Assembly: GCA_032622095.1 (NCBI GenBank)
Contig: CP136061.1
Location: 115,392,754-115,456,753, forward strand
Direction: 5' to 3'
Origin: Siphonodentalium dalli
Taxonomy: Eukaryota > Mollusca > Scaphopoda > Gadilida > Siphonodentaliidae
DNA: 64,000 nucleotides
The notes below the pieces were generated by a model, which worked only from the letters and a program-made list of their open reading frames with translations, did not search any database and was not told the DNA's origin. Made by a program: the position numbers and the translations under genes. Within the stretch, counting starts at the first letter, position 1. Each line of letters opens with the position of its first letter. This document shows positions 20,540 through 33,620 of this stretch, in pieces.

Positions 20540-21595
20540 ACACTTAGACATCCCAACCTTCAGAACCCAATATATGAGCATGGTCCTGCCTATTATCAAA
20601 TACTGCAACACAATATGGAACCCATACTAGAAGTACAAAAAGTATAACACTTGAAAGAATTCAAAAAATTTAGTTCCATAATTAAGAGAAGATTTATACA
20701 AAGAACAATTACTCTTGCCGGATCCAAATAAACATTGGGGCAGAATAATAGTACAGGGGAGAAATTTTCTCAAAATTAAATAATAGTACAGGGGTGAAAT
20801 AATGGGGTCATTTCCCAACATACTCTTTGTTTAGGCGTATACTAGTAAGAACCAAGCGAAGCTGTGTTAGCCCTCGTCTGATTCTTAATTATCATTTTAC
20901 ATCATCTTGAATTGGTTTTTATGTGAAAAGCAGTCATTTGGAATGAAATAAAAATAATTATAGGGACCCAAATAAGCAGCATACAGTAATGCCCTAAGTA
21001 ATTGACTCCTTAATCACAGCAGAATTATGGGTAACTTTTCAGGATTTAGTCGGAAATATGGCTTGTTGCCATTCATCAGAAAGCCCTGAGAGCTTTCTGA
21101 TGAATGGCAACAAGCCATATTTCCGACTAAATACTGAAAAGTTACCCATAATTCTGCTGTGGTTAAGGAGTCGATTACTTTGGGTATTACTGTACAGGGG
21201 GGATTTATTTGGATCCCGACAGTACTAAGACTGAACCTGATGTCCTTGTTAGGTCACAACCAAAAACTCCACATGCCACCAGTTTTGAAAGGACACAAGG
21301 AAGTATTTTTTTACAAACTGTGTTATACAAGACTGGAACTCTCTCCCGCAATTTATCATTTCATCTGGAAGCTTAGACAAGTTCAAATCTTACAGACTCC
21401 TACTTTCACGACAGGAAGTATGCATTTGATGAATAACACTTTCAAGATACTAGTACTAGTATCCATGATGTACTGGAAGGATATATTATTGAATTGTTCT
21501 GTGATATTAATGATGATGATGACCAATGAAGATGTTCTTATTATACTTTTATTATGAAATAAAATCATCTGAACTAAACTGAACTAAATGAAGAC
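20540..21595 (+). pseudogene. LINE reverse-transcriptase remnant split by a MITE
   Basis: Before the MITE the frame reads MVLPIIKYCNTIWNPY, a stop, then after a frameshift ITLERIQKI. This is the C-terminal reverse-transcriptase region of CR1/Jockey-type LINEs (YCxxxWxP...LExIQ). After the MITE it continues VIQDWNSLPQFIISSGSLDK then FKSYR, matching the usual WNxLP...FKxxL tail. It ends in AATAAA and short tandem 'tgaactaaac' units. Frames are broken by stops and shifts. MITE copy D (20982-21194) interrupts it. Confidence 0.75.
20982..21194. mobile_element. Hairpin MITE, copy D
   Basis: Complete palindrome, ends TACAGTAATGCCCTAA and TTTGGGTATTACTGTA, inserted into the LINE remnant; arms nearly perfect with a six-base loop region near 21087. 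Confidence 0.95.
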
Positions 21596-22610
21596 TCAAA
21601 GAGGTGAAAAGTTTAGATGGACCTACACATAAATCTACTTAATTGTTATGCTAGTACAAGAAATCTATACTATCTGAAGACCATCTAGCTATGCTAGGCT
21701 GTTACTGTATTTCTATTGGTTGAGCAATGCCGTTGGCATTGTGATTGTTTACTAGTACGGTACTAGTGTTGTGCTTGCAACGACAAACACAGCAAGCATA
21801 TACTAGTAGTACAGTCGTTCAGGTAGTAACGGGTCACAGGCAGTAACGGGTCAGTTGCTGTTTATCGTCGTGGCAAAAGTCACAGATGCACTTGATCTCC
21901 CAAAATCCTTTTGATTCTTGAGAATGAATATGTGTTGTAGATCATGTGCAATTTGTGGCGAGTTCTGGCGGTAATTTCCGATTTAATTCAATTTTTCTGA
22001 CGGACAGTGGAAACGCATCGGAGGAAAGTAGGTCAACAAAATATGTCAAGTTGCAGATCGGCTGCTGCCAATAAAAAACAGAATAAAGTACACCCAAACT
22101 AAGCACTGTAAAATATTAACAAATTATTTATTTTACAACTCCCAGACCCTCACAAAAGTTAAATTTGTCTTATTGTGTAAACATTTAATTTGTTTCGACC
22201 TACTTCCGTTGTCAATAGCGGGTCACATGCTTTTGTTGACAGTCGATCGCACGTGCTATCACGGAATGGATAAAAACATGTCAATTGAATTCTAATGATT
22301 AGCATACATTGGAAATAATAAAACATAGTAACATTTCATGCCTTCATTGGCAATTTAAGACATAATATAGGTTGAAATTGTTCTCATAGTTTAATTTTCC
22401 AACCAGAATTGAATGAAGAGTGAATGTTTTTTTAGACCAACAGTCAAATATTTTCCAGTGGTCGGTAAAATAATTAGATTGGAATGGCTATCAGTTGGAA
22501 CATTTCTAACTATACAGGGTGCCAGGTTGAAAAATTCTAGCAGTTTGAATTCTTGAGGGACCTGTTATTATTAACCCACCGCTAGGGGTGTGGGAGGGAC
22601 AGGGACGTGG

Positions 22611-22715
22611 CTAGATCATGCCATGAACCTCTACTAATGCTAACGCCCGTTTTGAACTGATGGAATATGACCTCTACGGGCGTTAACATTAGTAGAGGTT
22701 CATGGCTTGATCTAG
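22611..22715. repeat. Hairpin of about 40-bp stem
   Basis: 'ctagatcatgccatgaacct' and the following 'ctactaatgctaacgcccg' (22611-22649) return inverted at 22676-22715 with two or three mismatches, around a 26-base loop. Could be a tiny MITE; a structured RNA cannot be excluded. Confidence 0.75.
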
Positions 22716-22767
22716 GACGTGGTCCGAGGGTCTCCGTTGGTGACGTCCACCTTGGAAGTTCCAATTA

Positions 22768-22911
22768 CCCCCCCCCCCCCCCCACCACCATTGAACCAGA
22801 CAAATCTCCCAAAGCCCTGCCCATGGTTTGAAAATTTCATCTAGAGTCTCAATTCAAACTTTCCAACTGTTGGAAATGTCTACCCCCCCCCCCCCACCCC
22901 CCCCCCCCCCC
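22768..22911. repeat. Two poly-C runs
   Basis: C runs of about 14-15 (22769-22783) and a C tract broken by one A (22882-22910) lie 100 bases apart, separated by a segment with the repeated word 'tccaac/tgg'. Confidence 0.8.
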
Positions 22912-25167
22912 ACCTAAGGTTGGAAAATTTCCCAAAATAATCAGAAATAATGGACATTTTCAGACCAAATTTTTGACAAAAAAATAGAAAAATATGCTGC
23001 TGTTGGTCTAAAAACAACTTATTCCCCACTATATAATAACTGGTTGGGCATATATACAAATAATTGAGAACAATTTCAACCAATGCGGGTAATTGTGGTG
23101 TAATATGCTCTAACTATAAAGTTGTGTTAGACTGGGTCAGGCATGATTTTCTAGCTTGAACATTTTTATCAATGTTGGGGAGGGGAGAGTCACCCCAACA
23201 CCATACCTGTCACTACGTCCTTGAGGAGGGGTGCAAGGAGGGTGTGATTACCTGGAATCAGGAAGTTGGGTCTCGCCCAAGGGATGACCAGTGCCCATAT
23301 GAATATGCTAAGGTGCATCCACCAAATGAAGTGCCCAAGCCATATAATCCTCCCCGAGAAAACCACAAAATTAAAAAAATATATAAACACCAAATGATAA
23401 TTTCGCGTTTTCAATTGTTCCGTTATAAATTGGTCTATCAGTACATTGCATTCTGTGTACAAACGGATAGTGTGCCATGTAACTGCTGTGATAATAACCT
23501 GACAGGGATGAATCCAGCAGGCACTTCATGCAGTGCTACATGTAGCTGGCAGCCAGTGGCAGGTCAATTATATTGGGAGGGGGCTGCACAAATTTAAAAT
23601 TAACACACAACTGAGGGTGGGTTGGGTGCTTGGTGAAAATGGGTATCATGTCAGTGGCGACACACACCCAACACTCACTGTCGTTCGCGACGTCCTTGCT
23701 TGTAACATTTACCTTTGTTTTTCTGGATCGGAGCAAAAGGAAAGTAATTGCAAGTCCCAGTTTTGTCGTTGCTTCTTTCTTGATGTATATGTTGAATACA
23801 AATGTAATCTAAATTGAATCATGATCCACAAATAAAGCGATAAGTTGACTGTATACATGTAGCTCACAAACCAATGATATTAATTGGATACATGCATATG
23901 TCAATCAGATTTGGCACTGGTAAGTGCTGCACATGCATTGCAATGAAATAAGTACACCACATTTGGTATTCATGGTCATATAAACATGTACCGGGTAGGC
24001 CAAATGAATATGTTGTCAGTTTTGTGTGTGTGTTTGTGTCATTAATTAATTAATTTAGAAACTACAAAACATATAATTACATGTATGTACTGTCTGAGCT
24101 TTGATAAAATCATTGACAATTAAATGTGAGTAAAAAATGTGAGTTAAAGATATATATGTAATTAAATAAGTTATAGGCAATAACAACAAATTTGCCATTC
24201 GGGGTGACTCAAGACAGTACAATCCACAATGAATTATAACTGATCCACTTGGGATTTGGGATGTAAGCGCCGAAGGTGCTCCAAATGATCAAATGATCTT
24301 GTCCGCCACCTTCTGTTCAGGTAAATTTCCACTTTCCAGTGTTTTATATCAGTTTGTTGCCTTTACCCCTGTTTATCCCATAGAAAGAATGGAGCTGTCC
24401 TATCCTGACTGCCAACCATCCACCCCAACTGCTGCCACCTCTGCTCTGATTATATACTAGTATATGTTTGTATTATGAACACAAAACATTCAATCACACA
24501 CTGTAACACTACTACATATGATTTGTGAGTGAATGCTATTAACTGTACAGAGGGCCATATTATGTTGGGAACAAATGTAATTTGAGTTTGTATCTCCACT
24601 ATAAAAAAATAATAAAAACATATTTCTCAACTACTAATTTTTCTACAAATTAGTTATTGATCGTGATTCTAAAAGCGCTAATTATCATCATCAAAAACAT
24701 AGAATTAATTTCCCCGATGATGACGTACACGTGTATCGTCTAGCTGTGCCTTGGTAATTGTTTTGAACATTGTTTTGTTTACATTCCGATGATGCTGAAA
24801 TGGAGTTTAATCAGTTTATAGTAAACAAGTTTGTGTTAGATAAAAAACTTTTAATTGGAATAAATACATCTTGCACATGTTATTTGTGGTTTAATAACAC
24901 ACAAACAGCCATCAATTGTGATACATACAGTTCAAATGAAAGGTGACCCTTTACTGCCTGAATTGACCCCTTATTGCCTGGATTTCGTGCTATCTTTGAT
25001 CGGTTATTTTAAAAAGAAAGAGCAATATTTGTGAACATCACATAAGATGTATGATAGAGCTAGGATTTATGAACAAAATGACATATAAATTTTTATCCAT
25101 TGTACTTGCATACAGACAGGTGCAGCACAAACATAAAAAGTGACCCTTTACTGCCTGAATGACTGTA

Positions 25168-26531
25168 GTAGTAAGCTAGAAACTGCAATGTCCAAACAGT
25201 ACTTACATGTACTCATACAGAAAATATCATATATTACTAGTTCTGTATTAATAAAATGTATATCATGAATCAATGTCTTGATTACTTGAAGTCATGTGTT
25301 GCACCCTTGCAACAAGTGACTTGCGTAAATTCCTGATGATCTGTATCATAATCAGATCATCTGCATGATCTGGTAAATAAAGATGTATGATCCAAAGTAG
25401 ACCAAACCGAAAACTGGATGTTTTTTCCACCAACTAAAATAATCAAACACCAACATTATCACGATCCCATACACCGTATTGAAACACATTTAAACACATG
25501 TATTCCATTTGTGTGAATTGTGACGAACATCAAAATATTGTCAAATGGAAATTGACAGTATCGGGCGAAAACATTGATGGCGCATAGTTTGACCTTTTTT
25601 AATTTCCAGTGAGCAACAGATTAATTAGTGAACTAGCCTGCATCTATTTAAGACCTTGGCGAAACCTCATCCAATTCCTGCAAATATTGAGTATGAATAT
25701 GTTCCAATATTACCTGTACGTGTGCAGTATTTATTCCAATAGCATTGTTTTAATTGATTAAAAATACACTTTTGCTGCAAACGGTTTGCTGGTTCACACG
25801 ACCCGGAAGTAAAAACTGCCAACGAGATAACGGGAGCAATCATTTTTTAAACAACGCTAAAACAGGTGGCTTCCAATTTGGGGGGGGGGGGGGGGGGGGG
25901 GGGGTCTACACTCATTTGTTTCGCCAACTTTCGTTCGTGCGACACTTCAAGATTATCACGGGATAAATATGAAGTATAAACATTTTGTTTCAATATTTCT
26001 CGTAAATATTTTGTACAAGTCTAATGGTCCGTCGTACACGCATATATAGCATATATAGCTATAGTAGCGGGATAAAAAGAGGATCGCGTAATTTTGGGAT
26101 GTTAAAAGCGAGCTGATAGCGGTTCCTAAGCCACCAGTATGTCTATTTTCATAATCTACCTGTTTCCCCGTTGACATTTTATTGGAAACGGGTTTTTGTG
26201 ATGCTTTTAATTTTGTTTATAGGGTCCATATATATAGGCATACCTCTAGTTCACTGTTGTCCCCGCCACGGTCCACCCGGTGATAACAATATATTATGAT
26301 ATTAAGACATGTTATTACGTACACGTAACTTTGTTCGGTAAGTGGCTTGTTTTGTGCCTGGAAATTGAAAAAAAAAACAGGGAGCGGTGTTACCCTGAAA
26401 TACATAATTCCATATCTTAATGCGAAATGTTATCATAGAATCATCAGATCTATGAATTGTATAATAATATGTATAATTAATGCAGTAAATTTAAAAATTT
26501 CACTGTACATATAAATTTTCTTTTCCAAATA
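25168..26531. other. Non-genic stretch with a poly-G run
   Basis: No gene recognised. A run of 25 G lies at 25880-25904. Elsewhere the sequence is AT-rich and unique-looking. Confidence 0.5.
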
Positions 26532-26843
26532 TTAACCTCTTGGCTGTAGGCCTATATATATATACGGCAGTATTGAGTACGGTCATAAAATGTCATACTG
26601 TGTGCTATACGTCCGTAGTGAGTACGGACATACTTCCGCGCACATGTTAGCAGGCAGCCGCCTTCACAAATTGGTGCAACTGAACCAGTGTACGTATATC
26701 GACGTTTCAATCAGTGTATGGTGTTTAAGGATGGGTAATGGTATCAGCCTTTGCGTGAAGTCATTTTCGTGACATTCCACTGCAAAAAAGGCCAGAACGT
26801 CAACGTCCCCACACACGACGTCATTCAGCAGTGAAGAGGTTAA
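26532..26843. mobile_element. TTAACC-type short element
   Basis: Ends TTAACCTCTTGGCTG and CAGTGAAGAGGTTAA are imperfect inverted repeats with TTAA at both edges. Inside, 'gtccgtagtgagtacggaca' is a small palindrome. Related in plan to the element at 14503-14765 but with a different interior. Confidence 0.55.
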
Positions 26844-27090
26844 GATATTGTATATTCTTGAAAAGAGCTACACCACAAAGTCGTACATGTAGATACATGC
26901 ACTAACAATCTATATACAGTGACCTCTTGAGAAATGCCCCAAACAGAACTCCGATAATACATATTTTTTTGGTTAGGAAAAGATAATGTTAACACTATCG
27001 GATCCATGCACCCTCGCTATTCCTTATATATGTCGAAAAAATGTATTATACTGCAACGTAACTGATTTCGGCATAACGGTTTCTATACAT

Positions 27091-27535
27091 ATATGTGACC
27101 CGCCATATCAAAAGCATGCAGTCGTAAGTGGGCATTTCTAATATTGAGTAAATACATAAAATATAATAAAAAATGCAAAAGATCAGAAAAATTTAGATTT
27201 TTGTTTTTGACACATTTGTATAGAGTTCTACTGTATCGGCATAAAGTAGCATAAAGTGAATTTGTGTCTATTTTTGGACATATGATAATGGTGTATTTTT
27301 ATTTAGAATTTAGCTAATATGTTGTCTTTAAATGCGATTATCTCTGGAATCGTCGGTTCATGTCGACACTGACATTCACAATCCTATAACTTTTGACCGC
27401 AACCAGGTATCCCCTTAAGTGTTCGATCTATGTAAAGCTCTTATCACTATCACACTCTATAGCATGCAACACATATCTCAAATAAAATATTTTTCGACTT
27501 ATATATGACTGGTTTTGATATGACGGGTCACATAT
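27091..27535. mobile_element. MITE with ATATGTGACCCG ends
   Basis: ATATGTGACCCGCCATATCA with AAA following pairs with the reverse of TTTTGATATGACGGGTCACATAT at the right end. Length about 445, no coding capacity, target probably TA. Confidence 0.8.
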
Positions 27536-27815
27536 AGGCGATCACCGGCGCATGTCTACTTTCGGAGTCTATATATACCTGCATGTTTCCATTTTTGGGG
27601 AAACAGGTTTTTTGAACGGTTTTGAGAATTTAAAGAACGTTTACTGATACCTTAATACCTAACATAATCAGTCTTATCGTGCACTATATGTTAGATTAAA
27701 TTTGGCACGTGCATATAAAGTATAGGCCTAGACTTGACTACTGTCAGAATGTTTCCAGCCTTATAATTTTCAATGGAAACAGGTTTTCTTTTAAACAGGG
27801 CGTATACGAATATGC

Positions 27816-28110
27816 TGATGGTGATGATGATGATGATGATGATGATGATGTACATTGTTGTTGGTGATGATGACGACGATGATGATGATGATCATCATGT
27901 ATATTGTTGTTGGTGATGATGACGATGATGATGATGATGGTGATGATGATGTACCTTGTTGTTGGTGATGATGACGACGATGATGATGATGATGGTGCAT
28001 GATGACGATGTTCGCGACGACGATGGCGATGCTGGTAATGATACTGATGACGATGGTGACGACGATGTTGATGATGATGATGATGATGATGATGATGACG
28101 ACGATGATGG
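27816..28110. repeat. GAT/GAC trinucleotide satellite with a 50-bp higher-order unit
   Basis: (GAT)n tracts are interleaved with three copies of a unit containing 'ttgttgttggtgatgatgac' at about 27854, 27904 and 27957, giving a period of about 50-53 bases. Histidine-, serine- or methionine-rich frames here are artefacts of the repeat. Confidence 0.9.
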
Positions 28111-28889
28111 CGAATAGACGCCAATCGGCATGTCGTTGTACATATCAATCTAAATCGCGCTGTGTAATATTTTATCCATGCATGCAACACATTGGTGCAT
28201 TTTGCACCACTCGGATGTTGGGTAAATGTTATCCAATGTTGCGCAATGTTTTTACTCAACGAAGGGTAGCAATTTACCCAATATTAATTTCCCTTCTGCG
28301 ATGGGCGATTTGTTGTAGGCCTACGGCCCTACCCGGAAAATTAATATTGGGTAAATTGTTACCCTGTGTTGAGTAAATATATTGCCCAACATTGGGTAAA
28401 AAACTATCAGTATGCAGTATGCACCATTGTGTTGGGTAACATTTTACCCTATACGCGATTTTTACGTGTATCATGTACATAACTGTATGAAAGATATATA
28501 ATAAGGAGTTGTGTGATAACAAATCTATACAAGTCATATTTATGTAATCCACAGTTTGTTAAATTGTTCGGTTATGTATATATTTTTTTAATAATTGGGC
28601 TAAGTTACTAATGCATGGGCCATTCTGTTTTAGTATTTAAAACAATTCCATATATACTATCCACATACATGTATTGCTAAACATAAACTAAACAACGAGT
28701 TGTTGTTGTTGTTCCACAATTAATGTTGCCCGGAGTTATCATGCATGTTGATCTGACGATAAAGAAGACAGTTTTTTCGTCCACTCAAATTACTCAATAA
28801 TTATATCGGTCCGCGGGGATGCACGTAAATGAACATCTTAGTCAACATTACAAATCACTTTCTCAATTCTTTTGCCATGAAAATAACAA
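28111..28889. other. Non-genic stretch with a small inverted repeat
   Basis: 'gggtagcaatttacccaata' then 'ttaattt' (28264-28290) pairs with 'aaaattaatattgggtaaat' then 'tgttaccc' (28338-28364), a palindrome of about 100 bases. Words of the type 'aatgttgggtaa' are scattered over 28210-28450. No gene. Confidence 0.5.
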
Positions 28890-29140
28890 GAACTTCGCTA
28901 TATGGCAAAATACGCCCGTGGTATAATTTCAACAAAGGGCCATAACTCTCGTGAAAATTGGCGGAATTCGAATTTGACTTGTATTTTGAGTTTGTAAACT
29001 CACATACCAAATTTCATTACATTCAGTTCAGACTTACTAAAGTTATCATCAATGCAGAAGGAAAAAAGCGAACGGACGGACAGACCGACGGCTCGACCGA
29101 TAACACATAATACGCCCCGTTTTTTTTAAAACGGCGTATA
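28890..29140. repeat. Dispersed repeat with 'gggccataactct' and 'cggacggacagac' words
   Basis: A block running from 'tatggcaaaatacgcccgtg' to 'aatacgccccg' and 'aacggcgtataa', so its two ends are inverted ('ttatacgccgtt' against 'aatacgcccgtgg'). I associate this kind of block with molluscan genomes, but no search was run. Confidence 0.65.
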
Positions 29141-30642
29141 AAATGAATTATCAGTATATAACTATATATGCAAGACATTTCTGGAAACTTTCTAAGAGAG
29201 AAATTTCATAAGAAGCCATAATTGATTAATTATATGTGCATGTATGATGCGCAACACATTAATATCGAGGTAAATTCCCTGGTAGAATTACACTATATAG
29301 TAGAACCACCACATACTTACATTCCGGTAAATATATATACCAAACTCCCTTTAATTGATGACTCTGTAAGAAAGGAAGTATATGGCTGGCGAGTTCTGGT
29401 AGAAATTGGTCAAATACATAAGTGCACTTATGAAATACGGTCCATTTCACAATATGGAGTAAATACATGCATGGGTGGGTCTACATGTGTGCGTATAATA
29501 TGGTGACGATTCACTAGACAAATTTTACCAGAGTAACACATGAGTAACACCCTGGATGGTAAAATTACATCGAAAGAGCAATGCTGAAAATATTACATAT
29601 ATATTGAGCCTCAGCAGATCTCTCACTTTCATAAACGAACCATGTTGGTCGATACTATATTGACATCAAATTTTTGTCGATTTTCATTCCTGCAAGCACC
29701 GTTTTGCACCTGATGCACTCGATGTTTAATCATTACAACGAAAGCGTGTTCACTTTAAAATACTTACATATATTATTTAAGTGAGGGTTACTAACTGTAC
29801 GGGCGCCTGCGGCGCATAAGATACTATGGGTGGCGGGGATGGGGTGGTGGTGGGTACTTACATATATTTTGTTTATGGTGAAAGTTGCTCTTCAGTTCTA
29901 CTTAATGGCAATCCGAATTTAGGGGAGGGGCGGTGACACACTCATGTATTGGGATTTCATATTATATATAGGCCTATAACATTCACCTCACAGTTCTATG
30001 CATATGTACATACACCAGTGTTCAAGTTTGTTGGTCAATACACTCCATGTGTATGGCATCATTATTGCTTATGTGCGGTCTACCACCCTATAAATTTTTT
30101 TTTGGGGGGGGGGGGGAATCAGTGACTGCTGTAAAAGACTCAGATGGCAAGATGCAAATATTTGTGTTATACATGCGTATTGACTTGAATATTGACCAGC
30201 AGAATTGCTGAGAAAGAATAAGACCTTGATATATATAACCACTGCCTGAAGTACGTGTAATAGTATTGAAAGTGGAATATAATATCAATTAATGCCTGTG
30301 CCTGAAACGAAGTGATATGAATTGTTGCTTGAAGTATCTTTAAAAATTAACCTACTCAATATATAGCTACACAGCTGGGCTACATGTACCGGTATAATAT
30401 AATAATGGCGTGGGCATAACTAATGGCCGGGCACATAGAGGCTATAAACAGAAATTCTCGTCGAATAAAATTTTACTCAAAAATTACTCAACACCAGTGT
30501 ATATGTATATACCACCACGTGCCGTTGACTAAAGTGTCGAGTAAACTATTTCTACTCAACGTGTTTAGTTAAAATTGTACTCGACACTGAAAGTGAAATC
30601 GCTCAACAACCATTTGATTTTGCTCAATAGGTGTGTGAATAT
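29141..30642. other. Non-genic stretch
   Basis: No gene recognised; frames of about 60-90 codons on both strands (for example plus 29222-29506) show no motif. A G-run lies near 30103-30116. Confidence 0.4.
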
Positions 30643-31429
30643 TTAAAGGCCCACTTAATTTTCGAGTCACCGATTATTTTTTTGTATAGTGACTTGGTAT
30701 ACGGTTTTAATAACAATCTATGCCATAAAATAATATTAAAATACTATAATTCATCACCATTTGAAACATCTGTGTCTCAGAAGATACCCACAGAGAAATA
30801 GAAAACTGCTGAAATAATAGAATGACATCCCCCTTTGGATCCCAGAATGCAACAGAATTCAAACTTTTTCAATGGAATGGGAAGAACTCTATCTTTAATA
30901 CAATAGTGTTATTCCCCCTGCATTGACAAAAATACTGCTTTTTACTGCAATCAAGATGATAAAACGCGTTGACAACTCAACAAAAACAACATGTCCTCAG
31001 TTTATTACACCGAATAAGTTGATAACACAATGTTTTGGAGCTTCCTCTTTCAAATGGTATATAATACAAGAAAACTAAGATGCATGCATCAGGTCGGCCG
31101 TGAACTATCTACCATAGAATTGTTGTAGCTATCGATTATACATTTTGGAACACCTGTCTGTATGTATGTGTGTATGCATGAATGCATGTGTGTATGTGTT
31201 ATAGACTCTAACACTGCTCGACTGATCCGACTCGGATTTGGTATTTAACGTGTCAACTTGACCTCGCTCATAGGCATGTTTCTGGACCTTGACCGATCCG
31301 ACTAAAAATTTGTGTGTAGGACTACTTCGATCCCGGGAGCAATATGGACGGGTCCAATTTCACTGGGGACCATGTTCTCGAACGTGCTGATGTAGGCATG
31401 TTTCTGGACTATTTGGACGGGTCAAATCT

Positions 31430-31740
31430 TGATCCCGACCTGACTTTGACATTCAAAAAGATCAATTCAAGGTCAAATCTGGTAAAACGGAAGTATTTCA
31501 ACGAAATATAATACCTACTGTTACTTTTGTCCCAGGAGTGTTTCGGGTGGGTCAAATTATGACCCTGACCTGATCTTGACATTCAAAATTGTCAATTCAA
31601 GGTCAAATCGGGTAAAGCCGGGCGGATTTCGACGGGTACTTTTGTCCGGGGAGTGTTTTGGACGGATCAAATCGTGACCCGACATGACGTTCACCTTTAA
31701 AATGGTCAATTCAAGGTTAAATCGCGCAATTCTCCGAAAA
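31430..31740. repeat. Three-fold diverged tandem repeat
   Basis: A unit containing 'tgac.ttcacattcaaaa', 'gtcaattcaaggtcaaatc' and 'cgggtaaa' recurs at about 31440, 31560 and 31680 (period about 120). Confidence 0.75.
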
Positions 31741-31949
31741 TCAGAGGGGAACATCCCGGACGAAGTAGGGTCCACCAGCTACTATTATATATTTCTAGAT
31801 TTAGTTACAAACTAAATACCTGTATATTGTACAAAGAAATGTTTGACAAATATATCTGTATCAATATTACCATACGGGTCATTAAAATAGATACGACGAA
31901 ACAAATTTTGAAGGGTGCATGGTATCAGGTAAATTTTTATATTTCAAAT

Positions 31950-33300
31950 GATGACAGGAATGCGGAAAGTTGAAGTACCTACGTAATACTGGCTATCCGA
32001 ATGAAGAGATATACATGTATATAAAAACCAAAATAGAAGATGACTGCTGGCGACAATGTTTTCCAAAAAAATTCAAAGCATTCGATAGCTCCCATCTAGT
32101 TGTCAGCCCGAAGATCAATATAAAGTGTGGTGACTATCAGATGAGGGATATGACTGTACAGTTGCTAAACAATTCAGTCACGCAAAAGAGGATCAAACAG
32201 TAAGATACCAAATTGCTGCCTGTGGTAATGTTTTTTAACGAAATTCGGGAAAATTAGATTACTCTCACTCTGGTTATCCAGAAGATCATTGTGGAATCTG
32301 GTGACGATCGGACAAGGGGTGTCGTCTGTAGGATCAACCAAATTATTTAGCCATAATAATAGTAAAATTCAAGATCACCGCTGGCAGTGATGTCTTCACA
32401 AGGACAGCTTGAGAACAAAACATGGCTCACATCTAGCGGTGACCCAAACTATCCACATGAGAAAAAGTTCTCCAATAAAAGCTGGCAGCAGGGTGCGCCA
32501 ATTGATTCAAATTCGAATTTAACAGGGTGTACTGGTTGTGGCCATGTTTCCCCCGCAAATTTGATAGACTGATGGACAAAACCACTGAATCCGTTGAATC
32601 AATATACATGTATACATGGATTAATTTATATGCATTGTTTTACACAGTATTGGTATATAAAGGTACTGAAAATAACAATATTACTAGTATACACAAAATA
32701 AACCATATATCATGGCTATGGGTTCTAATATCCGAATATGACAGCTGATAACTTGGTGTGAATTGAAGAGTGGTGGTGTCTCAAGCATATCTAACCCTCC
32801 ACGTTAGAAACATGCCATTAAATGTCATAAGTATCATCTAGCTTGAGGACAGAAGTTTTCCAAAAAAAACCCCTTAATTCAACCAGGTCCTCGCGCGATG
32901 TATGGTCGATCACATGATGATCTAGGGGGGATTAGAATTGTTGTATAAAAACAGCACTGCATGTAAATATAAAATAAAATAGTGCTACATCTTATTACAG
33001 ATTATTGCCATATATAATCAGTGACTATACAGACAGTCTGACAAAATAAAGTTTCAGTGACACTCTATCCGAAGAGGGGAATAATTCCATCTGTTACAGT
33101 CAATGGAGCAATTATGAATCTGGAAAGGTGAAATTTCTAAGTAATACTAGATATCGACATGACGCGATAACATATAACGTAAATGCAATATGGCCGCTGG
33201 CGACCATTTTTTCCTATAAAATTAAAAAAATATTTGATAGCTCTCATCTGATAGATGAATATCAAGATAAATATGAAGTTTAGTGATGATCGGATGAGTG
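31950..33300. repeat. Diverged tandem blocks with 'gctggcgacaatgttttcc' words
   Basis: Segments near 31980-32200, 32370-32560 and 33130-33310 share 'aagt.ctaagtaatactgg', 'cgctggcgacca.ttttcc' and 'atcggatga' in the same order, with a period of several hundred bases. Non-coding dispersed repeat. Confidence 0.5.
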
Positions 33301-33330
33301 AAGTGGACTGTGCTAAACGGTTTAGTAATG

Positions 33331-33620
33331 CTTAAAAAGATTTTTACCTTAATATTTTTATGTTCACTTTATAAACTTCACTGAGTCATCTTTGTCATGT
33401 ATTGAGTTTGATATATTTTGTTAACAGTTTATAAATCATGTATGTCTCATGTTTTTATTTTAATTTATGTGTTTATTATCATTAAATAAAGTTGCATTCC
33501 TTAAAAAGATTCTTACCTCAATGTTTTTATGTTCACTTTATAAACTCCACTGAGTCATCTTTGTCATATATTGAATTTGATATCTTTTGTTAACAGTTTA
33601 TAAATTATGTATGTCTCGTG
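33331..33620. repeat. Tandem duplication, period 169
   Basis: 33331-33451 and 33500-33620 are about 90 percent identical, each running from 'cttaaaaagat' through 'atgttcactttataaact' and 'tgagtcatctttgtcat' to 'gtatgtctc'. Confidence 0.9.

Larger units (their letters stand above)
21810..25167. mobile_element. TIR element (TACAGTC end, 'cagtaacgggtca' subterminal repeats)
   Basis: The left end TACAGTCGTTCAGGTAGTAA followed by CGGGTCAC pairs with the right end (reverse of 25140-25167, TACAGTCATTCAGGCAGTAA then AGGGTCAC). A second inner pair occurs at 21839-21858 and 24938-24982 and another single 'gcgggtcaca' near 22217. Length 3.4 kb with other repeats inside. TA flanks both ends. No transposase recognised; the plus frame 23172-23597 (141 codons, starting MLGRGESPQHHTCHYVLEEG) has protein-like composition but no known motif. 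Confidence 0.65.

Noticed and set aside
23172-23597. Plus-strand frame of 141 codons with protein-like composition
   Set aside because: No motif, splice context or homology recognised, and it lies inside a TIR element; mentioned with that element only.
27744-28376. Histidine- and serine-rich frames up to 171 codons
   Set aside because: Produced by the GAT/GAC satellite; every frame of the repeat is open.
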